A stretch of DNA of 64,000 nt from Reichenbachiella ulvae (GTDB lineage: Bacteria > Bacteroidota > Bacteroidia > Cytophagales > Cyclobacteriaceae). The position numbers and the translations under genes are program-made. Shown one piece after another: positions 35,446 to 44,645 of this stretch (the stretch's first letter is position 1; every line of letters starts with the position of its first letter). The stretch spans positions 4,790,501 to 4,854,500 of the forward strand of contig NZ_JAOYOD010000001.1 in NCBI RefSeq assembly GCF_025833875.1. Direction: 5' to 3'. Below the pieces are notes generated by a model. The model made no database searches. It saw only the letters and a list, made by a program, of their open reading frames with translations, and was not told the origin of the DNA.

Positions 35446-35477
35446 AAGCGTCATTCCCACAGGAATGACGCTTTTTT
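35446..35477 (+). terminator. First ilv attenuator terminator
   Basis: A perfect 12-bp stem pairs AAGCGTCATTCC (35446-35457) with 35462-35473, loop CACA, with a T6 run at 35472-35477. The ascending arm can alternatively pair with 35410-35417 at the end of leader peptide 1, forming the antiterminator. Confidence 0.85.
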
Positions 35478-35502
35478 ATTGCCCAAAACAACAGACTTGA
35501 AA

Positions 35503-35562
35503 GTGATAACGATTATTGACTTAGTGGCCATTGTACGTATTGCCGTCAGCGACGGAAAATGA
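35503..35562 (+). CDS. Second ilv leader peptide (19 codons)
   Basis: GTG-to-TGA ORF of 19 codons; a TTG at 35497 would add two residues (Met-Lys). Ile is at codons 2, 4, 5, 10 and 13, Val at 8, 11 and 15, Leu at 7. Its start TGATAACGATTATTG is nearly identical to that of leader 1 (TGATAACAATTATTG), which points to tandem duplication. GAGAGAGG (35561-35568, starting inside the stop codon) is complementary to CCTTTCTC (35592-35599) in the next terminator (8 bp, one G-U), the same antiterminator geometry as in module 1. Confidence 0.75.
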   Translation: MITIIDLVAIVRIAVSDGK

Positions 35563-35583
35563 GAGAGGTGTGTTTACCACAAT

Positions 35584-35621
35584 AAAAAAGGCCTTTCTCT
35601 GTACAGTGAAGGGCCTTTTTT
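35584..35621 (+). terminator. Second ilv attenuator terminator
   Basis: The stem pairs 35584-35597 (AAAAAAGGCCTTTC) with 35608-35621 (GAAGGGCCTTTTTT), 14 bp with one G-U, ending in a T6 run. The loop is 10 nt. ilvE begins 37 nt later. The inner part of the ascending arm pairs alternatively with 35561-35568. Confidence 0.82.
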
Positions 35622-35658
35622 ATGCTTCAATGATCAGAACCAAAAAAGAGATTAGACT

Positions 35659-36549
35659 ATGTATTACAACGAGAACTCAATAATCTACCAGGACGGCCAG
35701 TGGTTGAAAGCCATCGACGCGAAGGTGAACCTGTATAGTCAGACCATGCACCACGGCAATGGGGTGTTCGAAGGTATCCGTTCGTATGGAAGTGCTGCCG
35801 GCCCAAATATTTTCAAGGCCAAACAGCATTTTGAGCGCTTGAAATATTCTGCTGAAAGAATGGATATCAAGTTTCCCTATTCGGTAGACGAGTTGGTCAA
35901 AATCTCTTATGAGTTGTTAGAGAAAAACAATTTGGAAAATGCCTACATCCGTCCGATGATCTATCTCGGCGCTAACATGAAGTTGATCACTTGTGGAGAG
36001 GTTCATATCATGATGGCGGCATGGGAATGGCCTCCTTATTTGGGTGATGAATCTTTGAAGGTTATGATCTCTTCCTATCAAAGACCCAACCCTAAATCGA
36101 TCCCGGTTGATGCTAAGGTGACTGGCAATTACACCAATTCAATCCTGGCTACCAATGAGGCTAAGAAGAACGGATTTGATGAGGCCTTGCTTTTGGATTC
36201 CGATGGATTTGTAGCGGAAGGTTCTGGTCAGAATTTCTTCTATGTCAAGGACGATGTGATCTACACGCCTCCATTGGGTAATATACTACCTGGTATTACC
36301 CGTGCGACTGTGATAGAATATGCCATGGAGCTGGGCTATCCTGTAGTAGAAAAGCTATTCAAGCCGGAGGACATGGAAGGAGCAGAAGTTGCGTTTTTTA
36401 CTGGTACAGCTACCGAAATCGCCAGTATTGCGCAAATCGACAATATCATGTTTAAAAAAGATTGGAAAGATACAATTGCCTACGAATTGTTTCAAATGTA
36501 TAGAGCTAGAGTCACCAACGAAGAGTTGAGTGAGTCGGCAGTAGGATAA
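35659..36549 (+). CDS. ilvE: Branched-chain amino acid aminotransferase
   Basis: 296 residues, fold-type IV PLP enzyme. The early motif MHHGNGVFEGIRSY is diagnostic. The PLP Lys is in DAKVTGNYTNSILATNEAK near residue 156, and DGFVAEGSGQNFF and GITRATVIEYA bind the cofactor phosphate. It performs the last step of Ile, Leu and Val synthesis. First structural gene behind the two attenuators. Confidence 0.95.
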   Translation: MYYNENSIIYQDGQWLKAIDAKVNLYSQTMHHGNGVFEGIRSYGSAAGPNIFKAKQHFERLKYSAERMDIKFPYSVDELVKISYELLEKNNLENAYIRPMIYLGANMKLITCGEVHIMMAAWEWPPYLGDESLKVMISSYQRPNPKSIPVDAKVTGNYTNSILATNEAKKNGFDEALLLDSDGFVAEGSGQNFFYVKDDVIYTPPLGNILPGITRATVIEYAMELGYPVVEKLFKPEDMEGAEVAFFTGTATEIASIAQIDNIMFKKDWKDTIAYELFQMYRARVTNEELSESAVG

Positions 36550-36584
36550 TAAAGGAAAGCATCAAGTAAATTTTGAAATCTAAA

Positions 36585-38255
36585 ATGGAATTAAACAAAC
36601 ACAGTAAGACGATCACACAAGACCCCTCGCAACCGGCCTCACAGGCTCAGCTTTATGCGACTGGTTTAACTGAAGAAGATATGGGCAAAGCCCAGGTGGG
36701 CATCGTCAGTACGGGATTTGAAGGAAACCCTTGTAACATGCACCTTAATATTTTGGCTCATCAGGTCAAAAAAGGCGTCAAGGAAGCGGATCTCGTCGGT
36801 TTGATTTTCCATACGATTGGGGTAAGTGATGGGATATCTAACGGTACTAGCGGTATGAAATATTCGCTGGTTTCCAGAGATGTAATTGCTGACTCTATAG
36901 AAACTGTAGTCCAGGCGCAGTTTTATGATGCTGTGGTGCCTGTAGTGGGCTGTGACAAAAACATGCCAGGTTCGATTATGGCACTGGGCCGTTTGAACAG
37001 ACCGGGCTTGATGGTATACGGTGGTACAGTGAAGCCAGGGAAATGGAAAGGCGAGGATTTGAATATCGTGTCGGCATTCGAAGCTTATGGTAAGAAACTG
37101 GGCAACAATATTTCTGATGAGGATTTCAACGGTATCATCAAAAATGCCATCCCAGGACCAGGAGCTTGCGGCGGTATGTATACTGCCAATACCATGGCCT
37201 CTGCGATCGAAGCAATGGGTATGAGTTTGCCTTCTTCTTCTTCCAATCCAGCAGAGAGCGAGGACAAGAAACAAGAGACTTATAGAGTAGGGCAGGCGGT
37301 TTACAATCTTTTGAAAGAAGACATCAGACCGAGAGATATCATGACGATGGAGGCCTTCGAAAATGCCATCCGACTGATCATGATCACAGGTGGCTCGACC
37401 AATGCTGTGCTCCACTTGATCGCTATGGCCAGATCGGTAGATATTCCTTTGACTTTGGATGATTTTCAGCGGATATCAGATACAACTCCGTTTATCGCAG
37501 ACTTGAAGCCAAGTGGTAAATACTTGATGCAAGATCTACACGATGTAGGAGGTATCCCAGGAGTGATGAAAGTCCTTTTGAGAGAAGGCTATTTGCATGG
37601 CGATTGTATGACTGTGACTGGTAAAACGCTTGCAGAAAACATTGAAGAAGGTCCTTCATTGAAAAAAGATCAAAAAGTGATCTATTCATTCGGAGAGCCT
37701 ATTAAGAAAACAGGTCACCTGCAGATTCTTTATGGTAATCTGGCACCAACGGGATCAGTAGCAAAGATTACAGGTAAAGAAGGTGAATACTTCGAAGGAC
37801 CCGCCCGATGCTACGACGATGAGTATGCAGCGATTAAAGGGATCGGCGAAGAAGTTCAAAAAGGTGAAGTAATCGTGATTCGCTATTCAGGGCCTAAGGG
37901 TGGACCAGGTATGCCAGAAATGCTGAAGCCAACTGGCGCAGTAATGGGTGCTGGATTAGGTAAAGACGTAGCGCTGATTACAGATGGTAGATTCTCTGGT
38001 GGTTCTCACGGATTTGTGGTAGGACATATCACACCTGAGGCGCAAGAGGGTGGACCGATCGGGTTGATCAAAGATGGAGACATCATCGCGATCGATGCGG
38101 TCAACAATAAACTGGAAGTGAAAATAAGTGATGAGGAGATGGAAAAGAGAAGAAAAGAATGGGTGCAGCCTCCTTACAAAGCGACCAGAGGAGTTTTGAA
38201 AAAGTACATAAATCAAGTTAAGTCAGCTTCTGAAGGCTGCGTAACAGACGAATAA
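36585..38255 (+). CDS. ilvD: Dihydroxy-acid dehydratase
   Basis: 556 residues from ATG 36585 (a TTG at 36573 is in frame). Fe-S and metal ligands appear in [16 protein letters not shown] and [16 protein letters not shown], and the C-terminal [21 protein letters not shown] motif is typical. It makes the 2-keto acids for Ile and Val. It lies 35 nt after ilvE and 12 nt before ilvB. Confidence 0.97.
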   Translation: MELNKHSKTITQDPSQPASQAQLYATGLTEEDMGKAQVGIVSTGFEGNPCNMHLNILAHQVKKGVKEADLVGLIFHTIGVSDGISNGTSGMKYSLVSRDVIADSIETVVQAQFYDAVVPVVGCDKNMPGSIMALGRLNRPGLMVYGGTVKPGKWKGEDLNIVSAFEAYGKKLGNNISDEDFNGIIKNAIPGPGACGGMYTANTMASAIEAMGMSLPSSSSNPAESEDKKQETYRVGQAVYNLLKEDIRPRDIMTMEAFENAIRLIMITGGSTNAVLHLIAMARSVDIPLTLDDFQRISDTTPFIADLKPSGKYLMQDLHDVGGIPGVMKVLLREGYLHGDCMTVTGKTLAENIEEGPSLKKDQKVIYSFGEPIKKTGHLQILYGNLAPTGSVAKITGKEGEYFEGPARCYDDEYAAIKGIGEEVQKGEVIVIRYSGPKGGPGMPEMLKPTGAVMGAGLGKDVALITDGRFSGGSHGFVVGHITPEAQEGGPIGLIKDGDIIAIDAVNNKLEVKISDEEMEKRRKEWVQPPYKATRGVLKKYINQVKSASEGCVTDE

Positions 38256-38267
38256 ATAATAGGAGAA

Positions 38268-40001
38268 ATGGAGACTTCTACATTAGAACAAGAACAAAAA
38301 ACGATGACCAAAACGGAAAAGATGACAGGCTCTGAGGCAGTATTGAGATGCTTGCTAGAAGAGGGTGTGGACACCATATTTGGTTATCCAGGCGGCGCAA
38401 TCATGCCGATCTACGACTTGCTGTATAAGTATATGGACAAGTTGAATCATATCCTGGTAAGACACGAACAAGGAGCCGCACATGCTGCTCAGGGGTACGC
38501 GCGTGTCAATGGTAAAACAGGTGTCTGCTTCGCAACTTCAGGGCCTGGAGCGACTAACCTGATCACAGGTATTGCAGATGCGCAAATTGACTCTACACCG
38601 ATGGTGTGTATCACCGGACAGGTGGCTTCTCACCTGTTAGGGTCAGATGCTTTTCAGGAAACGGATGTAGTGGGGATCTCCATGCCTGTCACTAAGTGGA
38701 ACATCCAGGTGACCAAGGCTTCTGAAATTCCAGAGGCGATTGCCAAGGCTTTCTACATTGCTAACTCGGGCAGACCGGGACCTGTATTGATTGATATCAC
38801 GAAGGATGCACAGTTCGAGGAGTTCGAATACGCTTACGAAAAGTGTGATCGTATCCGTAGCTACCATCCTTATCCTATATTGGATGAGAGCAAAGTAGAA
38901 GCGGCAGCTGATTTGATCAATCAGGCCAAGAAACCTATGATATTGGTAGGTCATGGGGTGATTATCTCCAAGGCTCAAAGTGAACTATTGGCTTTCGCAG
39001 AAAAGGCTGGAATCCCAATGGCTTCTACCTTGTTGGGCTTGTCAGCGGTACCTACTGCTCACCCGCTCTATGTTGGGTATCTGGGTATGCATGGTAACTA
39101 TGGGCCTAATGTTAAAACCAATGAGTGCGACCTTTTGATTGCTATCGGTATGCGCTTTGACGATAGGGTAACAGGTGATTTGAAAACTTATGCCAAGCAG
39201 GCCAAGGTGATTCATATCGAGATTGATCCAGCAGAGATCGATAAGAACGTGAAGACGGATGTAGCGGTTATTTCCGATGCAAAGGCTGCTCTGCTGAGTT
39301 TGATTCCTCATGTCAATGAGAACAAACACGAATCATGGTTGCAGGAGTTCAAAGCTTGCGATGATATGGAATATGAAAAAGTCATTAAGAATGATTTTCA
39401 TCCGACAGGCGAAGAGTTGAAAATGTCAGAAGTGATCAAAGCGATCTCTGACAAGACAGAAGGTAAGGCGATTTTGGTAACTGACGTAGGGCAGCACCAG
39501 ATGATTGCCACTCGTTATTATGAGTTTTCGGATACTCGTCTCAATGTAACTTCTGGTGGATTAGGAACTATGGGCTTTGCCCTTCCAGCTGCTATGGGGG
39601 CCAAAATGGGACGACCAGAAAAAGAAGTAATCGCAGTAATCGGTGACGGTGGATTCCAGATGACTATTCAGGAGTTGGGCACCATCTTTCAGAGCAATAT
39701 TGGTGTGAAGATTTTGATCTTGAACAACAACTTCCTCGGGATGGTTCGTCAGTGGCAGCAGTTGTTTTTTGACAAGCGCTATTCCTTTACCGAGATGGTG
39801 AATCCGGATTTTCAGAAGATTTCTGAAGGATATGGTATCCCATGTAATAAGCTAGAAAAAAGAGAAAATCTGAATGATGCCATTCAAGCATTTCTGGATC
39901 ATGAGGGTCCATACTTGCTGGAGGTTGTAGTAGAAAAAGAAGGGAATGTATTCCCGATGGTTCCGACAGGAGCTTCTGTTTCTGATATCAGATTGGACTA
40001 A
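38268..40001 (+). CDS. ilvB: Acetolactate synthase, large (catalytic) subunit
   Basis: 577 residues. The ThDP-dependent enzyme signatures are [12 protein letters not shown], the catalytic Glu in [16 protein letters not shown], and the ThDP/Mg motif [12 protein letters not shown] through [17 protein letters not shown]. The N-terminus carries an extra ~20 residues before [11 protein letters not shown]. It forms acetolactate or acetohydroxybutyrate from pyruvate, in complex with the product of the next gene. Confidence 0.96.
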   Translation: METSTLEQEQKTMTKTEKMTGSEAVLRCLLEEGVDTIFGYPGGAIMPIYDLLYKYMDKLNHILVRHEQGAAHAAQGYARVNGKTGVCFATSGPGATNLITGIADAQIDSTPMVCITGQVASHLLGSDAFQETDVVGISMPVTKWNIQVTKASEIPEAIAKAFYIANSGRPGPVLIDITKDAQFEEFEYAYEKCDRIRSYHPYPILDESKVEAAADLINQAKKPMILVGHGVIISKAQSELLAFAEKAGIPMASTLLGLSAVPTAHPLYVGYLGMHGNYGPNVKTNECDLLIAIGMRFDDRVTGDLKTYAKQAKVIHIEIDPAEIDKNVKTDVAVISDAKAALLSLIPHVNENKHESWLQEFKACDDMEYEKVIKNDFHPTGEELKMSEVIKAISDKTEGKAILVTDVGQHQMIATRYYEFSDTRLNVTSGGLGTMGFALPAAMGAKMGRPEKEVIAVIGDGGFQMTIQELGTIFQSNIGVKILILNNNFLGMVRQWQQLFFDKRYSFTEMVNPDFQKISEGYGIPCNKLEKRENLNDAIQAFLDHEGPYLLEVVVEKEGNVFPMVPTGASVSDIRLD

Positions 40002-40010
40002 AAAATTAGA

Positions 40011-40571
40011 TTGAAAGTGGACAAACAACATACATTATCGGTATTAACCGAGGACAAAGCAGGATTGCTCAATCAGATTACGATCATCTTCACCAGAAGA
40101 AAGATCAACATCGACAGTTTAAATGTCTCTTCGACAGAGGTGCCTGGTATTAGCCGTTTTACGATTGTGATCACCAGCACACTGGATGAGGCAGAAAAAG
40201 CCGTCAAGCAGATTCGTAAGATTGTCGATGTACTTGGGGCCTTTTTGTACAATGAGGATCAGATTTACTATCAAGAGATTGCGCTTTACAAAGTGCCTAC
40301 TAAGGTGTTTTTGAATGGACAGAGCATAGAAAAGCTGGTCAGAGAAAATGGAGCCAGAATTTTGGTGATCGAAGAGGATCACATCATCCTGGAGAAGACA
40401 GGTCTGAAAGATGAAACACACGATCTATACGAAAAGCTAGTTCCATTAGGGCTACTAGAATTCGTGAGATCAGGCCGTGTGGCACTTTCAAAATCCAAGC
40501 GTAAAACCGAAGAGTATATCAAAGGCTTGGAAAATTCGAAAGAGAACCTTTTGAGCATTAAGGATTTTTGA
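40011..40571 (+). CDS. ilvN: Acetolactate synthase, small (regulatory) subunit
   Basis: 186 residues. An N-terminal ACT domain (HTLSVLTEDKAGLLNQITII, RRKINIDSLNVSSTE) binds valine, and a C-terminal ALS_ss domain follows. The start is TTG 40011 (GTG 40017 is an alternative); no ATG is available in frame. It lies 9 nt after ilvB. In most ilv operons ilvC follows here, but it is absent. Confidence 0.92.
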   Translation: MKVDKQHTLSVLTEDKAGLLNQITIIFTRRKINIDSLNVSSTEVPGISRFTIVITSTLDEAEKAVKQIRKIVDVLGAFLYNEDQIYYQEIALYKVPTKVFLNGQSIEKLVRENGARILVIEEDHIILEKTGLKDETHDLYEKLVPLGLLEFVRSGRVALSKSKRKTEEYIKGLENSKENLLSIKDF

Positions 40572-40593
40572 ATTAGATATTAGACACTAGATG

Positions 40594-40628
40594 CTAGATA
40601 CTAGACTTTGTGAAGAGCTAGTATCTAG
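40594..40628. repeat. Intergenic inverted repeat
   Basis: A perfect 11-bp stem pairs CTAGATACTAG (40594-40604) with 40618-40628. It lies in a 149-nt gap made of CTAGATA/TCTAATATCTA-like simple repeats typical of Bacteroidota intergenic filler; a similar stretch recurs before thrC (48040-48078). There is no clear U-tract. Confidence 0.55.
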
Positions 40629-40720
40629 CTTCGGTAGTCGTATAAATGGCAAATACTAGAGAATAGATAGGAGATGCAAAATGTCTAAAATCTAATATCT
40701 ATAATCTAACATCTAAGAAA

Positions 40721-42055
40721 ATGAGACAAGTACTACTTCATGAGGGTTCCCGTCAGCTGGACTATGAGATCAGAGACATAGTCAAGAAAGCAGAGGCTTT
40801 GCAAGAGCATGGGACAAAAATCTATTGGGAGAATATTGGGGATCCAATCCTCAAGCATGCAGTGGTACCCGCCTGGATCAAAGAAATCATGACCGAACTG
40901 GTCAATGACAATTCGACCTACGGCTATTGCCACTCCAAGGGAGAATTAGCTACTAGAAAATATGTAGCGCAAGAAAATAATGACAAAGGAGGCGTGCAAA
41001 TCACGGCTGACGATGTATTGTTTTTCAACGGATTGGGAGATGCGATTGGTAAACTATACCAGTTTTTGAATCCTTATTCAAGGGTGATCGGGCCTTCACC
41101 GGCCTATTCGACTCACTCTGCATTAGAGGCGGCACACTCTAACAAGGAGCCGTTGACCTATAATTTGGATCCAGAAAACTATTGGTATCCTGATTTGGAT
41201 GATTTGCGATTGAAAGTAAAATACAACCCAAATATCGTAGGCATCCTGATCATTAATCCGGATAACCCAACTGGGATGGTATATCCAGTGGAGATCTTGG
41301 AACAAATCGTCGATATCGCCAGAGAGTTCAATTTGTTTCTGATAAGTGACGAGATATATACCAATATCATCTACAACGGAGTAGAAACGAAAGCGCTGTC
41401 CCAAGTGCTGGGCGAAGTGCCAGGTATCGCTATGAAAGGTATATCAAAGGATACGCCATGGCCAGGTTCGAGATGCGGATGGATGGAATTTTACAATCGT
41501 AAGGCTGACCCAGAGTTTGACAATTATTGTGCGACTTTGGAAAATGCGAAGATGGTGGAGGTTTGTTCGACTACTTTGCCTCAGCGCGCTTTGCCTATCA
41601 TACATGAGCATCCTAAGTTTCAGGAGTATCTGAAAGAAAGAAGAAAAGAGATTGAGGAGAGAAGTACGATCATCTCTCAGCATTTGGAGAATATACCATA
41701 CATCACTTTCAATAAGACCAATGGAGCATTCTATAACACCATTGTTTTTAAGGATGGAGCGATCAACAACAAGCAATATCTGGAAATTGAGAATCCAGAA
41801 GTGAAGGAATTGGCTGAGGAATGGGTTGAGAAGATCGGTGAACCAGACAAGCGCTTTGTATACTATCTATTGGCTGCCAAGGGTGTGTGCGTGGTGCCAT
41901 TGTCCTCTTTTCAATCTGAATTGAGAGGATTCCGAATCACTTTGCTCGAAGAAAATAAGGAAGTGCTTCACCAAACCTTTAGCAAGATCGCTGAAGCCAT
42001 CAACGAATTTTGTACGTCTGATGTAGACGAAAAGGCCGAAGTGGCTGTATCATAG
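40721..42055 (+). CDS. Class I/II PLP aminotransferase (alanine-aminotransferase-like)
   Basis: 444 residues, fold-type I. Visible motifs are TYGYCHSKGELATRKYVA, INPDNPTGMVYPVEILEQIV with the PLP-binding Asn, SDEIYTNIIYNG, and the Schiff-base Lys in MKGISKDTPWPGSRCGW. The C-terminus has GFRITLLEE. It resembles large AlaA-like enzymes; the substrate is not certain. Its place between ilvN and ilvA, where ilvC usually stands, suggests co-expression with branched-chain synthesis, perhaps supplying or draining pyruvate/alanine or valine. Confidence 0.8.
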   Translation: MRQVLLHEGSRQLDYEIRDIVKKAEALQEHGTKIYWENIGDPILKHAVVPAWIKEIMTELVNDNSTYGYCHSKGELATRKYVAQENNDKGGVQITADDVLFFNGLGDAIGKLYQFLNPYSRVIGPSPAYSTHSALEAAHSNKEPLTYNLDPENYWYPDLDDLRLKVKYNPNIVGILIINPDNPTGMVYPVEILEQIVDIAREFNLFLISDEIYTNIIYNGVETKALSQVLGEVPGIAMKGISKDTPWPGSRCGWMEFYNRKADPEFDNYCATLENAKMVEVCSTTLPQRALPIIHEHPKFQEYLKERRKEIEERSTIISQHLENIPYITFNKTNGAFYNTIVFKDGAINNKQYLEIENPEVKELAEEWVEKIGEPDKRFVYYLLAAKGVCVVPLSSFQSELRGFRITLLEENKEVLHQTFSKIAEAINEFCTSDVDEKAEVAVS

Positions 42056-42058
42056 CCT

Positions 42059-43321
42059 ATGGATGCGGGAGTAATGGAAAAGCCTACGCTGGTAGGCGTG
42101 ATGAAGGCAGGAAAAGGATTGGAAGGGGTAGCAGTGCATACCCCTTTGGTCACTAATATGAACTACTCGGAGCGCTATGGTGCCAAGGTGGAGTTCAAAC
42201 GAGAAGATCTACAAGTAGTGCGCTCTTACAAGCTGCGTGGTGCCTACAATAAGATTGCAAATCTCGAGGCATCAGAACAATCGAAGGGCATCGTATGCGC
42301 CAGTGCTGGTAATCATGCTCAAGGTGTGGCCTATTCTTGCCAAATGCTAGGCATCAAAGGCACCATCTTCATGCCTGGCGTCACTCCCAAGCAGAAGATC
42401 AAGCAGGTTAAAATGTTTGGGAAGGACAAGGTGGATGTCGTATTGATAGGAGATACTTTTGACGATGCTTATAAGCAGGCTCAGGAGTTTTGCCAGGAAA
42501 ATGGCTCAACTTTCGTGCATCCATTTGACGATACCAAGATTATCGAAGGGCAAGGAACTGTCGGGCTGGAGATAGCCAATGATAGCAGCGAGCCTATCGA
42601 TTATCTCTTCGTGCCGATTGGTGGAGGAGGATTGGCCTCAGGTATCATTACAGTATTCAAGGAACTATCACCGGACACTAAAATCATAGGCGTAGAACCA
42701 GAAGGTGCGCCAGCCATGCGCGACTCAATTCAAGCAGGTAAAAATGTGATTTTGGATAAGATCGACACTTTCGTAGATGGGGCGGCGGTCAAGGCAGTAG
42801 GCGAATTGCCTTTAGAAATCTGCAAAGATCAGCTCGATGACATCATCCTCGTGCCGGAGGGGAAAATCTGTACGACCATTCTTCAGCTTTACAACGAAGA
42901 AGCCATCGTAGTAGAGCCGGCGGGTGCTTTGACTTTAGCAGCGTTAGATTTTTACAAAGAAAAAATCAAAGGAAAGCATGTCGTTTGTGTGATCAGTGGT
43001 AGCAACAATGACATTACTCGAACAGAGGAAATAAAGGAACGCTCGCTGCTATACGAAGGCTTAAAGCACTATTTCATTTTGCGATTCCCGCAGAGAGCAG
43101 GAGCGCTCAAGGAGTTTGTGTCAGATATTTTGGCGCCAGGAGATGATATCGTGCATTTCGAATACTCCAAAAAGCACAGTCGTGAGAAGGGACCAGCCCT
43201 GATCGGGATCGAATTGCAAAACAGGGATCACTTGCAGTCTTTGCTGGAGAAGATGACCGAAAAGAATTTTGTTTACGAGTACCTGAATGATAAACCCGAT
43301 TTACTGCAATATTTGGTGTGA
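42059..43321 (+). CDS. ilvA: Threonine ammonia-lyase (dehydratase), biosynthetic
   Basis: 420 residues. The PLP Lys motif is VVRSYKLRGAYNKI, the glycine-rich phosphate loop is PIGGGGLASGI, and CVISGSNNDITR closes the catalytic domain. A C-terminal ~85-residue ACT-like domain (LRFPQRAGALKEFVSDIL) allows allosteric control by isoleucine. It converts threonine to 2-oxobutanoate, the first step to Ile. It starts 3 nt after the aminotransferase stop. Confidence 0.94.
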   Translation: MDAGVMEKPTLVGVMKAGKGLEGVAVHTPLVTNMNYSERYGAKVEFKREDLQVVRSYKLRGAYNKIANLEASEQSKGIVCASAGNHAQGVAYSCQMLGIKGTIFMPGVTPKQKIKQVKMFGKDKVDVVLIGDTFDDAYKQAQEFCQENGSTFVHPFDDTKIIEGQGTVGLEIANDSSEPIDYLFVPIGGGGLASGIITVFKELSPDTKIIGVEPEGAPAMRDSIQAGKNVILDKIDTFVDGAAVKAVGELPLEICKDQLDDIILVPEGKICTTILQLYNEEAIVVEPAGALTLAALDFYKEKIKGKHVVCVISGSNNDITRTEEIKERSLLYEGLKHYFILRFPQRAGALKEFVSDILAPGDDIVHFEYSKKHSREKGPALIGIELQNRDHLQSLLEKMTEKNFVYEYLNDKPDLLQYLV

Positions 43322-43324
43322 TGG

Positions 43325-43939
43325 ATGGTGAGACAGTGGTGGATCATAGTGCTAATTATTCTGGTTTTGGAGGCCGCAATCTATGGCTTGTCGGGATTGG
43401 CAACTGACGATTGGGGTATTCAATTTCAGTTGGCGGCACGCTATTCCGCGCGAGTTTCATTGCTCATATTCATTGCGCTATTTGCATGGGTTGCTCGTGA
43501 GGGTTTGAAGTCCCTGTTTCAATCAGAACAAAAACGAAGCATAATCAACGCTGGCGTTTTTGCTTTTGCGTTCAATCATCTGCTTCATTTGCTGTTTTTG
43601 ATTATTACTCATTATTTGTTGGGTTGGGAGCTGTTTACACTCAAAACTTCCGGAGGTATATTGGTCTATATTTTGGTTCTACTTGCCCCTTGGTATTTGC
43701 AAAAGAAAACGCATTTGACTTCTGCGTCTTATCGCTGGATATACGGAAGTTTTAGCGGTGCATGCCTGGTGTTTTTTGTGAGCTATTTGGGTCGATGGAA
43801 CAAGGAATTGCCCTTCATTTCATCAAAAGCCTACTTTATCGGGAGCATGATTGTGATTGCAGGCTTGTTTTTGGTGAATATGTTTAGAATATGGCAAGAA
43901 AGAAGTGTGAAATTAGAAGTTAATGCAAAGAATGAATGA
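43325..43939 (+). CDS. Integral membrane protein, unknown (ferric-reductase-like topology)
   Basis: 204 residues with about six hydrophobic helices, starting WWIIVLIILVLEAAIYGLSG. A His pair in FAFNHLLHLLFLIITHYLLG lies in a membrane helix and could bind haem, as in ferric-reductase-like or MsrQ-type proteins, but this is only a resemblance. It overlaps the ilvA stop region by position (starts 3 nt after it), so it is probably translationally coupled to the ilv operon. Confidence 0.6.
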   Translation: MVRQWWIIVLIILVLEAAIYGLSGLATDDWGIQFQLAARYSARVSLLIFIALFAWVAREGLKSLFQSEQKRSIINAGVFAFAFNHLLHLLFLIITHYLLGWELFTLKTSGGILVYILVLLAPWYLQKKTHLTSASYRWIYGSFSGACLVFFVSYLGRWNKELPFISSKAYFIGSMIVIAGLFLVNMFRIWQERSVKLEVNAKNE

Positions 43940-43988
43940 AATAAGTACGAACTTCGAAATTGGATAGCACCCGTCTGTGTCTCCCCTC

Positions 43989-44071
43989 AGGCCTGCCAGT
44001 CGGTAGACAAGAGGAGTATTAATCCCCCTTTGAAGGCCTGCCTGTCCGGTAGGCAGGGGGCTAGGGGGATG
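43989..44071. repeat. Bacteroidota-type palindromic intergenic repeat, two degenerate units
   Basis: Two related units, AGGCCTGCCAGTCGGTAGACA (written here in part: 43990-44010) and 44034-44055, each contain a CCTGCC half-palindrome. The second is nested in a larger inverted repeat: ATCCCCCT (44022-44029) with AGGGGGAT (44063-44070), and CCTGCCT (44037-44043) with AGGCAGG (44051-44057). It looks like a dispersed REP-like element. Confidence 0.6.
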
Positions 44072-44165
44072 TAAATACAGATTTGAAATTAAAGAGAAAA
44101 AACATAGGTTGATAGACTTTTAACTTTCAACCTGAAACTTTTGAACAAACAATGACCAACCAAGA

Positions 44166-44540
44166 ATGAAGCAGAATTATGATTTAGAAGAAAGGTTAAT
44201 TGATTTTTCAGTTTCTGTCATAGAGATAGTAGATAAGATGCCAAACTCAAAGGCGGGCAATCATTTGGCAAGCCAACTGGTGAGATCTGGAACTTCAGTT
44301 GCTCTAAATTATGGAGAAGCTCAGGCAGCAGAATCAAGACGTGATTTTGTTCATAAAATGAAAGTAGTTTTAAAGGAGTTGAGAGAGTCTTTCAACAACT
44401 TGCGAATTATTAAAAAGGCATTGCTGTTTCAGCCAATTGAAGCTTTGGATAAGATATTGGATGAAAATAATCAGCTGATTTCGATCTTTGTTAAGAGCAT
44501 AGAAACAGCTGAAAGCAAACAAGGTAAAAACAAGTATTAA
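44166..44540 (+). CDS. Four-helix-bundle protein (S23/IVP family)
   Basis: 124 residues, alpha-helical. The family pattern is DLEERLIDFSVSVIEIVDKM, then NHLASQLVRSGTSVALNYGE and FVHKMKVVLKELRES. Proteins of this family are best known from intervening sequences in 23S rRNA genes and are scattered as single genes in Bacteroidota. Here it lies between repeat-rich spacers and interrupts the run from the ilv to the thr genes, so it may have arrived with them. Function unknown; a nucleic-acid-binding role is often suggested. Confidence 0.88.
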   Translation: MKQNYDLEERLIDFSVSVIEIVDKMPNSKAGNHLASQLVRSGTSVALNYGEAQAAESRRDFVHKMKVVLKELRESFNNLRIIKKALLFQPIEALDKILDENNQLISIFVKSIETAESKQGKNKY

Positions 44541-44554
44541 CAAATACTTCGGCG

Positions 44555-44622
44555 TTCAATATTCGCTATTCAGAGTTCGACATTCATTTAGAAATGACGA
44601 ATCTCGAATGATGAATATTGAA
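44555..44622. repeat. Imperfect long palindrome upstream of thrA
   Basis: The outer arms TTCAATATTC (44555-44564) and GAATATTGAA (44613-44622) match perfectly. The inner arms (TATTCAGAGTTCGACATTCA against its reverse-complement side AAATGACGAATCTCGAATGA) match imperfectly. It ends 23 nt before thrA, so it is in the thrA leader or promoter, but no threonine-rich leader ORF or T-tract is present. Confidence 0.6.
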
Positions 44623-44645
44623 TTATGAAATAAATAAATCGATAA

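Noticed and set aside
44541..44645. Threonine attenuator before thrA
   Set aside because: A long palindrome is present, but there is no Thr/Ile-rich leader ORF and no U-tract.
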